Shown piece by piece: positions 25,698-37,400 of a stretch of 64,000 nt of DNA. The stretch is from Toxonevra muliebris. Taxonomy: Eukaryota > Arthropoda > Insecta > Diptera > Pallopteridae. A program made the translations under genes and the position numbers. Below the pieces are notes generated by a model. It ran no database searches. It had not been told where the DNA came from and worked only from the letters and a program-made list of their open reading frames with translations. Where the stretch lies: assembly GCA_963691655.1 (NCBI GenBank), contig OY829329.1, forward strand, positions 20,102,708 to 20,166,707, given 5' to 3'. Within the stretch, counting starts at the first letter, position 1. Every line of letters starts with the position of its first letter.

Positions 25698-26978
25698 AGG
25701 AGTGAGATTGAAAAAATCTTAACACACGTTTTACCTAATAATTGTTTTGGGTGTAAAATTTAAAAATTTCTTTGATATAGTTATCTTTGAAAAATATGTC
25801 AGTTGTTATTTTTAATGACAAACATGTTGATTTATTTTAAGTTTGATCAAAATGAGCGAAGAAAAAGAAGTACGTCTTAAAATTTTTCAAAATTTTCAAA
25901 AAAATCCAAATTGGTCCTACAAAAAATTAGTCAAAGAATTGAAGATCTGCCGTCAAACTGATTCCAATGTTATTAAACAGTTTCAGGAGGAGAATTTGAC
26001 CATCGATAGGAAACCTGGTTCGGGAAGAAAACAAGGACCACATGATATTGGGAAAGCCAAGAAAATAGAAAGCATATTGAAAAGATCTCCAAACACATCT
26101 GGTACAAAAACCTGCCCGGTTAGCCCAGTGCTCTGACTATTTGTAGCGAAAAGTTAAAGCCAATGCAGGTTTGAAAACATACAAAGTCCAAAAAGTTCCA
26201 GACAAGAAAGCTGCAAAAAATTTAAACGCCAAAAGTAGGGCTCGGAAATTATAATCGAATTTCATACAAAAATATTCATGTTGTATAATGGACGACGAAA
26301 CGTATGTACTGGCAGATTTTACGCAGCTTCCGGGTCAACATTTTTATGTTGCTGATGCTCAAGGAAATGTTGAAGAACAATTTAGAATACAAAAGCAGAC
26401 AAAGTTTCCAAAAAAATTCCTGGTATGGCAAGCTATATGCAGTTGCGGCAAAAGAAGCAAGTCATTTGTTACAGTGGGCTCTATTAATACCGAAATATAC
26501 ATCAAAGTATGTTTGAAAAAAAGACTTCTTCCTTTCATAAGAGAGCACAATGTTCCACATTTTTTTGGCCCGATGGCACTACGGCAAGAATGCTCTGGAG
26601 TGGTACAAAAGTAATAACATAGTTTTTGTACCAAGAGAGGCCAATTCTCCAAATTGTCCGGAGCTAAAACCAGTGGAGAGATATTGGGCTCTTGTGAAAA
26701 GAAACTTAAAGAGCACAAAAAAGGTGTCACAAAATATCGAAGATTTTAAAAGGAGATGGGCAAACTGTTCCAAAAAGGTGTCTGAAACAACTATCAAATC
26801 TCTAATGGAAGGCTTACCAAAAAAGGTCCACGAATAGGTTCATAAATAGTGGTTAGAACTATAAAAGTTATATTTTTCTGTAATATTATCAATTAAATAA
26901 AAAAAATCAAAACTCTAAGATCAACCGTTTAAAAATTATTGAATTTATATATGTTAAGATTTTTTCGATCTCACTCCT
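25698..26978 (+). mobile_element. Full-length decayed DD37E Tc1/mariner element, copy 2
   Basis: Terminal inverted repeats of 27 bp lie at 25698-25724 and 26952-26978. They begin AGGAGTGAGAT, differ at a single position, and are flanked by TA at 25696-25697 and 26979-26980. The 1281-bp length is standard for the superfamily. The ends share no obvious sequence with copy 1 at 10.4 kb, so this is a separate lineage. The transposase pseudogene is listed separately. Confidence 0.93.
25852..26837 (+). pseudogene. DD37E transposase pseudogene (copy 2)
   Basis: The first ATG in frame is at 25852 (MSEEKEVRLKIF). An N-terminal helix-turn-helix and a KPGSGRKQGP linker follow, ending at a stop at 26136. 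Text continues in other frames, with the first catalytic Asp in MDDETYVLADF (from 26288), then VWQAICSCGKRSKSF. The last frame (26550-26837) carries WHYGKNALEWYKSNN and the catalytic Glu in PELKPVERYWALVKRNLK. The second Asp lies in the FxPD text at the frame junction near 26570. The spacing fits 37 residues between the second Asp and the Glu, as in copy 1. At least three disruptions make it inactive. Confidence 0.88.
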
Positions 26979-28384
26979 TACTACTTTATTGTTAAAAAAA
27001 AATAGAAGTTAAAAAAAACCAAATCCTCTCGTTAAGGAATACTTTTTTGTGTTTTCAATAAGCCGTATACCATAAATTTCATTAAAATACGTCGAGTGGT
27101 TTTTGAATAACAGTGGTCACCGACTTTGAAAACATAGTTTCGAGAAAAATGCATTTAAAGTTTTAGTTTATTTCGAAAACTATTTGTTGGATTAACTTGG
27201 AATTCTCAGGCAATATTTTCGAAATACTGTGTTCACGTTTAAGAGATTGTATAATTCTGGCGTGAATTATTTTTAATATTTATTCAAATTAAAACTTCTT
27301 TAGTGTTTTAAATGTATAAAAAAAAAGTTTATTGGGAAAATTGAAAAATATACAAAATATAGAGATCGCGACCGGCACGATGGGGGATATTCATAAGAAT
27401 AGGAATATAAAGAAAAGGATAGAACGGTAGGATAGAGTAGGAGAATAGAAATATAAAAAAAGTATTGGGAAAGGGCCCAGACATAGAAAGAAATAGATAG
27501 AAAAGAATAGATTTTGCGATTGTGGAAAAGAATAACGGAAACTTTATGATCTTACAACAGAATTATCTTCACCTTAAAAATTACCTTTTCTCTTAAGTTC
27601 TTGTAGTAAACATATACGACTCCCAAAATTATTAGAATCATGAAAATTCATACACAGTTTCTAAGAAATTTTATTCACGTTTAGAGCTTTAGACTTTTGT
27701 TTACGTTTTAGAATAGTCAATGGAGAAAAAATTTATTCACGTTAGTGAAATTTTTTTGAAAATTCTGGCTAGACCTAACCTTTTAAACATTCGTTATACT
27801 ACATTCGCAAAACAATGTTAAAATTATGCGAATATTTCGCATATAGCGAATGCATCCGTTACATCACTAGTGATCTAAGGATCCTAACAAATATATAAAT
27901 AAACGGTAGCTAGACGTTCCGTAAATTATATCTGCGGGATATGTGTGGGTTCAATAACACGGAACAACAAACGTGGAATAAGTTGATTTATGGAACGATG
28001 AATTGACGATTTTTTGGACGAGCACATTACCCTGATCAATTGCTCCGAAGAGACTTATAGACTGTTGCATAAGTCATAATTTTTATTTAGATGGAGTTCA
28101 AGTGATGAACTAATTGAAATCGGTTGGAAATTCTATAACTTTAACGGCTGAGGCAAGGTTGCTCCTTATAACAAACTTAACAATTTTTATACAAACCATA
28201 CCTCTCTGAATTCTTTTTTCTGAAGTTTTTGGTACAAATTTTACTAAAAATATTCATGGAAGAAATGTTCCTCATAAAAAGTTTTTTTGATCCACCGGCC
28301 CATTTAAAAGTTCAAAGTTTATTCAGGAACATGTATCAAAAACACGCGAAAAGAGGTACAGAGAGGAGGTGTGAAAACAAAAGA
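26979..28384. other. Non-coding stretch
   Basis: No gene recognised. A purine-rich AGAATAG/AAAGAAAAG stretch lies at about 27365-27520. Confidence 0.4.
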
Positions 28385-28945
28385 ATTTTTAAGGATGTTG
28401 TCTGGTGTTCCGATCTAATTTTTAAGGTTATTTCGGGATTTTTTAAAATAATAAAATAAAATACAATCATTTCAATTATTATTGATATCTTTAACTTTAC
28501 AAAAAACATTTTTTGGAATTTATTGTACTATATTTTTTTAGTTTTTTTTACATCCAAAGTTGACACCTAAAAAAAAGGTGTGGGGCTGACCCGGGTGATT
28601 ACGGTACTTGAAGTCATCTGAAACAAAAAATTTAAATAGATTATTATTTTGTAGGCTTGTCATTCCGGCAGGTAGCAGATTTAAATATTTTTTATAAAAA
28701 AAAAACAACAAAATGGCGAACTTCTAAAAAATTCTTTTTTTGTTTGTTTGTTTTTTTGTTGAAAATCGGGGTAAAAAATAGGAGAAAATGACTCAAAATA
28801 AACAGTTCTACTAGCTGCGAGAGCCATTGACATGTCTGAAATTTTTACAGTATACTCTCAATATATTCTTATTTTGAAATACATTAACAAAATCGATTTT
28901 TTGAAACTCGAACTTCAGATTACATCCTTAATTTCTCATAACATT
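28385..28945 (+). repeat. Long dispersed repeat, inverted partner at 61.5-62.44 kb
   Basis: Blocks such as GTCTGGTGTTCCG, TAATTTTTAAGGTT, AAATAAAATACAATCATTT, AAGTTGACACCTAAAAAAAA or its variant, GACTTGAAGTCATCT-like text, TTGTAGGCTTG, GCAGGTAG, TTGAAAATCGGG and CTAGCTGCGAGAGC recur in the same order on the minus strand at 61505-62440. No coding similarity. About 560 bp. Confidence 0.8.
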
Positions 28946-28992
28946 AAAGTTGTAGGATTTTAAAATAATAAATATTCTCACAGATTCCGGGG

Positions 28993-29250
28993 TTAATACA
29001 AGGCCATGAACTCCCCGTAAAAAAATTTGGCGGAACAGTTTATATGTGTCCTCTGAAAAAATGGCCAAGGTGTGGAAAGAGTAGGATTGTACTGTGTAAT
29101 TGGCATAACCGAGTGAAAATTGCCTAATTGTAAAAATTCGCCTTTCGGGCTAGGGATAAAACTATAGGTCCCTTCCATTCGTGTATAAATATAACTCACA
29201 CAGCGTTCATGGATGCGAAATGTTCGGTCTAGGCCCTCCATAGGCTGTTG
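28993..29250 (-). CDS. Orphan short reading frame, possibly an exon
   Basis: On the minus strand a frame opening near 29240 (PMEGLDRTFRIHERCVSYIY) runs about 84 codons to a TAA at 28993. It is less AT-biased than its surroundings and includes balanced text such as YSFIPSPKGEFLQLGNF. It is preceded by a pyrimidine-rich tract ending in ACAACAG, an acceptable splice acceptor, so it could be a 3' terminal exon. It could equally be a mobile-element scrap. I do not recognise the family, and no partner exon was found. Confidence 0.25.
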   Translation of the reverse strand, partial: QQPMEGLDRTFRIHERCVSYIYTRMEGTYSFIPSPKGEFLQLGNFHSVMPITQYNPTLSTPWPFFQRTHINCSAKFFYGEFMALY

Positions 29251-29256
29251 TGTCAC

Positions 29257-30359
29257 AAAAGAAAATCAAATTAAGAAAGTTATACTAAAATAATTATTTT
29301 GTTTTTTTTTAATTTTTTTTGGAAAAATTTATAAAAATATTATTAAAATACAGCAATTTTAACAAAAAATGAGATCAGTGGATTTCATATTGTTGATAAC
29401 ACGAAAAAATTTGTATGGACGCATATGTTCCTTAGCCCTTATTCACTAGCTGAGTAGCTTAAATATATTTCACGATATGATTTGTTATACTGGGATAACA
29501 TTAGTATATTTTTGAAAATTTAAACAAAAGTCTTTAAAATTGCGCATCCTTTGATAAGGAAGATGTGAAGTGCTAAAGCATATACATATATGTATACATA
29601 TACTCCTGTATATATGTACATCAAAAGCCAATTTGCAGCACATTTTATTCAATACAATGAAGCTATACATGTGAATTAAGTATTCTTCTTTCCCCATATA
29701 CGAATACATAATAGAAAAGACATAGAATAAAATAAAACTTCACAATGGCCATCCATAAACGGCTTTAAGGTCACTTTAACGTTTTCGACACAATATTTCC
29801 TTCCTTCTTTTTTGTTTTTATTTTTATTTTGTTTAACAAATGAACATAAGGTTTCGCACAGTACAAAATGCAAAGATGTCGTTTATAACAAATATTTTTA
29901 GCACATGACATGCATACGTACACACAAACATAAATTCACACAGATGTAAATACATACATGCATACAAAACACAAATACATGGACAGATATGAAAAATACT
30001 CAAATACAATTTCCAAACAAACAAACAAACAAGCAAATATTATATGTGCATACAGATGAACCAACTAAAGGACGGACGGACGGACGAACGGATAGATGGA
30101 TAGACAGACATACGGATGTATAGATAGACATGCATACATGTGTATGTTGGTACATAAAGACTCATTTAAAGACCACTCCCCGAAAATGTAAACCCACAAA
30201 AACAACCAATCCAATATGAATGCGAACTCATGCTCATTCATACACATACATACAAATACATTGTAAGCGTTCTGTTTCCGCTTTTCCATTTTTTGCGCTC
30301 TTGCTTGCTATACATACAAACAAACATATGTACCATACATTCTAGCATATCTGTTATAT
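29257..30359. other. Non-coding stretch with simple repeats
   Basis: ATAC/ATGT-type and CAAA-type simple repeats are frequent (about 29575-29625, 29910-30035 and 30310-30340). No gene recognised. Confidence 0.5.
30070..30132 (+). repeat. Compound tetranucleotide microsatellite (GGAC, then GATA/GACA)
   Basis: About five GGAC/GGAC-like units are followed by GATA, GATG, GACA and related units. It is a compound, imperfect microsatellite. Confidence 0.9.
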
Positions 30360-31492
30360 TCGCGCTGCTGGCATAGTCGCATCATAATCATTACAGCTAT
30401 TGAACCAAGCGGAAACTGTTTGTTCCGAAACTCAAATCGACTCAAGTCGAGTCGAGTCGACACGATTTGAATTTCGACTTTTGTGTTTGTTAACTAAATT
30501 GAAGCGCAAAAAAGTTGTTGTATTATTTAACTTGCAGCAAGCAATCTGCTCTGTTGCTGCTGCACAAAACAACAAATACACGAGCATGCAGCGCACAGGG
30601 TGCAGCTAGCAGTCAGCAGCCACTCGCTCACAATAGCGGGGAACAATTCCATTTGATTTTCCATTGGAAAAGAGCGTCGAACAAAAACACCAGCGGATGA
30701 ATGAATGAATTTTTAAGGGTAGGGCTGTGATTATGTCAGCAGCATTTATGCATTGTTGCTGTATTCTTGTTGTTGTTAGTTCTACATACAGTTAAAGTTA
30801 CCCCTGAATTATCAACATGCAAAAAAAAAAGCAAAAAACCAGAAACAAAAACAACAAATCCAAATAAAACTTAAGTGGAAAAGAAAACCAAATGAAAACG
30901 CTCCTGTGTATGAGCTTGCGGCGCACCAGTTTATTCTCTCGTTATTTAGTTCCGTTTGAAGCGCCGCACTTGCTGAATGTTCGTCGATTTGTATTTTATT
31001 TTTGCTTGCTGAAGTTGTTGTTGTTGCCGTTGCGCCTTCAATGCCTCCACTCACCTCGGCAAGGTCGTCGTCGTCGGTGTATCTTTGTATTCGGCCGTTC
31101 ATTCGTTCGCTTGTTCGTTGATTCACGCGCCGTTCTGGTATTTGACGAGAGTTAAACCCCAAGTTAAATCAATTAAACAAAAACGAAACGACTAAAAAAA
31201 ATAAAAATTCTAAAATAAAAGAAATATAGAATAAAGAAAAGCTTAAACCAAATTTTGTGATAGAATTTAAATTAAGTTTGTGCTTTCTTTAATATCTTCG
31301 CTAATTTCACACTTAATCGTGTGTCGGCACTTAAAATGTTCATGTTCTTGTTCTTGATCTTCATCTGCTGCAATGAAAATAAAAATTTAATTGTGTGATT
31401 AAAACAAAAAAAACGTAAATTAACTAACTTAGTTAAGTTAGTTGTAGCAGTGTATTAGCCGCCGCTGCTCGTGGCGCCACATAATAAACAGC
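30360..31492 (+). promoter_or_regulatory. Lim3: Lim3 5' flank / probable 5' UTR and promoter region
   Basis: This kilobase directly upstream of the Lim3 start is richer in G+C than its surroundings. It contains CAG/GTT triplet runs and a TCGAG repeat cluster near 30440-30470 (AGTCGAGTCGAGTCGACACG). Fly 5' UTRs and promoter regions often look like this. No exact start site, TATA box or 5' splice structure could be fixed, so the extent is a guess. Confidence 0.35.
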
Positions 31493-34400
31493 ATGGAACT
31501 TTTGAAACTGATGATGTTCAAAAGTGACTTTCTGTCCAACAGTGATAAATGCGATGATCGTGTCCCGCCAATCAACTTAAGTCAATTGCCGGAATTTCTA
31601 TTGTGTGAGTGGATTAGATTCTTCTTAGTTTTGTTTAAGAGCGTGTGTCGTCGGACTAAAATTATTTTTAAGCTATATCATTCACACCCACTTTTTCACC
31701 TGCACCCTCGGGATCAAGAGTGGGAGAAGTGTTTTGATTTACCGGGTTAGGAATATTGTTGCCTTATTGTATTATTTTTTATTTTCCGTGAAACCCCGTG
31801 CAAGCACAAATCTCAACGAACCGGGCGCACAGTGATTCGTCCCATAGACAAAATTCGAAAAATTCATAATGTCAAAACCAAACAAATTTCGTGCTATGTT
31901 AAAGATAATTATCCAATTAGGGGTTTTGGCGAAAACCCCTAATTGGATTAATTTTAGAAAGCACCTTTCTTTATCGGATTATGCAAAAACATGCTGCGCT
32001 ATCTTCCGCTCTCAGGAAATAATTCAATTTGAAAAAAATAGGTCTGAACATGATTTTTTCGACTAAAATTGGAATTAAACTTTTTTTTTTTTGTTAACCC
32101 TAAAAGTATGCAATCATGCTGAATAATGACTAAAAGTGTAAAAAAAATCAAAAGTTGCATTCATTAATATCACTTTTATTCCAACATTAAAGGATTTCAA
32201 TAAAAATTGTATGCCTTTCTGAAAAGTCTAATATCAACAGAACTAAATAAAATAAATTTCTTGAAAGTCAAACCTCTCATTTTTTCACTATAGCTTGTCA
32301 AATATGACGAAAATTTTAATTTTTGAGCTTTGTTTGTGGCGAAATCAAAACAGGTTAAATAAAACTGACTTCAGTTTTGCTACCCAAAATTGAATATCAC
32401 ACGAAATTTCATCAAAATCAGAGAGCTGCTTCTAGTTTTGTCCCATCGTTGTGCGATGGTTGAATGTTTGATTGCTTTGCACCTTCTACTTTAGACTTAG
32501 GAGTGTGAGGTGTACGAAAATACAGCACAGTCTAATGGGTTAGAATTAAATAAGCATAATTTTTTTATTTCATATTTTGATTTCATAAGCGCGGCTTAGT
32601 GGTTATGAGTGCTGAACTGCCGTACAGTGCGCCTGGGTTCAATTTACAGCACGGTTGAAGAATAAAAAAATAACTTTTCCACACGGCACCATCTCTTGGC
32701 AAAAAGGATTAATTTTCCAATTATTGTGTAAATAAATAAAAAAGAAAAAAAAAAAAATAAAATAAAAATTATTCTACGTGGCAACACTTCCTGGCTGGCT
32801 AACCTCCAAAAGTAGAAATTGTTTTTAAAAGCTTTTCATTTTGATGTTCGGACTCGGTATATCACCTCTTCCTTCTATTTGTTTAATCTTTTCATTGCAT
32901 CAAGTAGTTTATAAACAATACCAGTGTTCTTGATCTGACCCTGAAATTTTCTTGTAGATATCCGAAGAATAGCTGGCATACAACTTTACCAATAATAGTG
33001 CAGACGTACGAAAGTGAATTTCAGCAAAATTTAGCATTTCGTTGAAATGCGTCTGAAATGTGAAATTTTGCCATACAAATGAGAATTTGTCAAATGAAAT
33101 TCTAAATTTCAACGAATTTCAGCAAAATTCTAAATTACTACGAATCTCTGTAAAATTCACTTGAAATGTGAAAAGTAACACAGCAACCCTCAAACCCATG
33201 GTTGTAAAAACTAGGAACTGCGTCAAAAAAGAAATTCTCAATGAAATTGCTTTTATACTTACATTGTTGAATTCGTAGGATTATAAATGGTGTCGTATCA
33301 AAAAATTGTTGTATACTCCTTGTTAGAATTAAAATTAAAAGGAACTCTACAAATGTAATTGATTACACAAGGGAAAATAAATTGCTCAGTTTTCAAGTAC
33401 TTTTTCAATTCTTTTGAGGAATTGCATATTTTAAATTACAAATTACATTCAAGTAATGGAATTGAACATCCATTACTAAGGAATTGAAATGTTAATTACC
33501 AATAAAAATTTCCAGGAATGGTATTAGCAAAAAAAATAATGTCATTACAAGGAATTGAATATGTATTTAATTTCTAAAGTAGTCATTACTATCCTACTAC
33601 TACTAGGACAGACTATAGTCAAAAAATATAATATATTTGACATTTCCGATTTATTCCACATTTTTCGCGTAAAACAGCGCAGTCTATATTATAATTACTT
33701 CGGTTACCGATCTGTGTTATTGCAAATATGCCTCTCGGCATATTTAAAATTTTGTGTGGCCCATTTTTCATTTTATTTTCTAATCCGTAATGCTCTTCAA
33801 ATCTTTTGTCGCCATAGTGAATCAAGTTGAATACTTTTTTATTAAGTCCAATATCTAAGTTAGTCTATTGAAATTATTGGACAAGTATCAAATTTCTGGT
33901 GAATTAAAGAATTGCTGGAAAGCCTGTTAACTTCAAAATTTCACAGAATTTTATTTTGTAGGCCTGATCCACGTTGTTTCTGAATGATGGAAACAAAACT
34001 CAAATTAAATTTTTCAACAAAATTAGTTACCTACCAATACATGCAAAATTTTGGCAATTGACTCTGTTTTTCATTAAGAGATCTTAATTCATAATTATTT
34101 CCAAAGGGCATTTCTATTTCAAATTAATAGGTATTTAAATAATAAAATAACAGGCATCCTAAGTATGCCCAAGCATACCCATTTCAATAATATTTCTAAC
34201 CAAAGTATCCAAAGATAAACTTAAAACAGCTCTCATTCACCTAGGGGTCAACAACTTTATAAACAACTATTCTATGGACCCCGGTGGATTTCATGAGGGT
34301 TGTGCCACCACTATTGATAAAAAGGTAAAAAAAAAACCAAATGAAAATTGAAAATATAAATTTAATTTAAAATAAAAAAAAAAGAAATATTTAGATACAT

Positions 34401-37400
34401 TAAAAAGCTATACTTAGCTTCTAACTCTTCTCCATTTGCATAGTGCCAACTCCTATTTAAATATAACTGACTAAATGTTTGACTCGTTAATCAGCGTCCT
34501 GCCGCTTTCAGAGTTCAAACCTAAAAGTAAAACTAAATTTTTGGGAATACCACTTGTATTGAAGACCTTTGTTTGGATACAGCTTGCTTATAGTTTACTC
34601 TTTAATTGAATAATAGTAATTGAACAAGTGGACTTGGCACCTTCATGTATTCAAAATAAAGTTTATCTTGCAAACATTGTTACTTTAAAGGGAGTGGAAC
34701 CTCTCATTAGGCTATAACCTTCCATATAAAAGTTAAATGTTGTATCAAACTTTTTTAAATTTGTTTCTAATACATTTTTATATTAGTATTCCTGTTTTTG
34801 TAGTTGCGTTTATATTAACTTTAATAATAAATAGTTTTAATTTTAATACTATTGCATTGAAATTATTGAAAAAAATAAATATATAAAACAATTAAAAAAA
34901 ACGAACGAAATCAGCTAATGAATTTGAAATAATTGTGAATGTCATAAATAATGGAGTTGCCAGCAGGCTAAGATTTTAGTACCGATGACGATGCTGCCAC
35001 ACTTAAGTTTTCACAAGAATTTAAGTTGACCAATTTTCAAGATCACTGACAATAGTATTGAGTAATGGGGAAGATACAAAAATACTAGGGGCGCCTAAAT
35101 TTGCATTTTTATTATCAATCGTTAAAGAAAATCTAAATATTTCTGTCTAGTAACAGACCCAATTTGTTTTCCGAAGATTTATAGAGGATGAAAATTGTTT
35201 AACTAATCACACGTTCCGTTCCATGGTAGGATGAAGCAAAAAACATTGGTTAATATACATACGTTAATCTGAGCGACAATCCTAAAATGAATAAGAATCT
35301 TTCATGCATATTAAAGTTAATAATGTAAATCAGAAAATCAGAAACCAGTGAAAAAAAATTTTTAAATTGAAATAATGTAGAAAATTCTGTGACACGAATG
35401 TGATTAAAACGCCAATTTTTTATTTATAGAATTGATAATATTTCTTTTGCAAAGTCATATCAATATTTAAATCTAACTATAATTTTTTTTTTTCAGCTAC
35501 CATACCTAAATGTGGAGGATGCCATGAACTGATACTGGATCGTTTTATATTAAAAGTTTTAGAACGAACGTGGCATGCGAAGTGTCTTCAATGTAGTGAG
35601 TGTCATACTCAATTGACCGATAAATGTTTTTCACGGAATGGTCAACTTTTTTGCAAGGATGACTTTTTTAAGTAAGTAAATTTCTTTCTGAAAAGTTTTC
35701 GTTAGTGTGAGCTAAGGCTGGAGATTATTATAGGTTTTACAATTTTTTTTATTAATTTTTAAATAATTAAAACACATTATCTGTGAGTGAGATGGGTAAC
35801 TAATTTTAATTCCATTCTTTGCATTTCGCACCCAAAACCAAAAAAACCGGACTATTTCACCGTTGATAATTTCATTCTGCTGCATATAAAACTTAGACAT
35901 AGATTGAAGTCTGCTAGTGCGGCGATTGTCTCAGTGTTGCAGCCAATATGTCCGTGCCCATAAAATGAAATGAAATTTGTGTTATAAACACATAACGTGC
36001 ATTCACGATTGGTTAAAAATGATATGCATGGTTGCAAATGCAAAATATTTCTGCTATAACAACAATAAATACATATATTCCATATGTAATTGAAATTTGC
36101 ATTTGCAACGATGCAAGATTACACTCATTACACTTGCGACTGCATTATTCAAATTTCAGTCACTTAATTGGCGTTGGTTGTCGAGAGAATGATATTAATT
36201 AACGACTGCAACATCATGTTTCTGTCGCTTCCTTAGTGTTTGAAGCATTAATTCCTGAACATTTTCTTAGTTTTTTGCTTTCTTTTATTTTTGTTTGAAT
36301 TTTTTCTTTAAAAAAAACTAAAACGAATCCTTACTTATAGTGCAGACACTCGGGAGGGAATTTCAGGCAAATTTAGCATTTCGTTGAAATGCGTCTGAAA
36401 TGCGGAATTTCGCTACACAAAAACTGTCAAAAGAAATTCTGAATTTCAGAAGAATTTCAGCAAAATTCACTTGAAATGGTGAAAGTAACTTAGCAACCCT
36501 CAAACACGGGATTATAAAACAAAGAAAATATAAGATCTATTACTTGTTGTTGACATTTTGCAGACAATTATTGTTGTTCTCATAACAGCTGCCAATTGAA
36601 AGGCAACATTTTTTCTTATTTTTATTTTCACAAAACAAACACAAAAATACTCCTTCTTTTCCTAACTTATAATCTGCCAAAAACGAAATTCGTTTCTCAA
36701 TGAAATTCCTGTTTTGTCGTATGTTCACCTAAATCGTATGTCAACCCGAGCTGTTCAGTCAAAATTTAACCTAAAATAAATTTGTAGATCTTATCTTTTT
36801 TTTCCAAAAAATATATTTAAGAAGAAGAGAATATTTTTATATTATTTTTTGTTTTGCACTTAAAATATGTTTTATAAAATTAGAAAAGAAAACCTTAAAA
36901 AAAAAAATCTAGTTTTATTTGAAGGATTTATTGTTTCTCGAGTGTCACACACCCAGTTAATTGACAGTGTAACAAAAATTGTGTTCATTGACGCCGGTTT
37001 AAGAAAGTCCATTCCAAGGGGAGGAAGACTTTTAGAAATAAACCCTTTTCTTCTTCCTTTCTTGTCTATTATGGGCAGTAAATGGTTCTGAGATTAGTTA
37101 AGCCTCCAGGAAAAGCTCATGTTTTGGGATGCTTTTCAAAACAAAGTTTCGACAGGATAATCATGTTTACAAGAAATTGGGATATCTAGTGCATAATCTA
37201 TTTATACAAGCATAGACTCTTATCTTCTGCCCATAACTGGTTTGGGAAAGGAAATCGAAATTGAGTGCTTTAAGCGGGCAGGACCCTAAACATCAAAGTT
37301 GCTTTACAAAAAGTGAAACGAAGAAAATTAGATAAAAATTTTGAACTGCGCTTCTCAATCTCCAGATGCTAACCACATTGAAAATTTTTGAACAATTATT

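Noticed and set aside
29575..30340. Clustered ATAC/CAAA words as a possible CRISPR-like or satellite array
   Set aside because: Irregular simple repeats with no fixed repeat-spacer structure; this is a fly nuclear genome.
32589..32662. Possible functional tRNA gene
   Set aside because: The A and B boxes are diverged, a complete cloverleaf with paired acceptor stem cannot be drawn, and an A-rich tail follows, so it is a SINE head.
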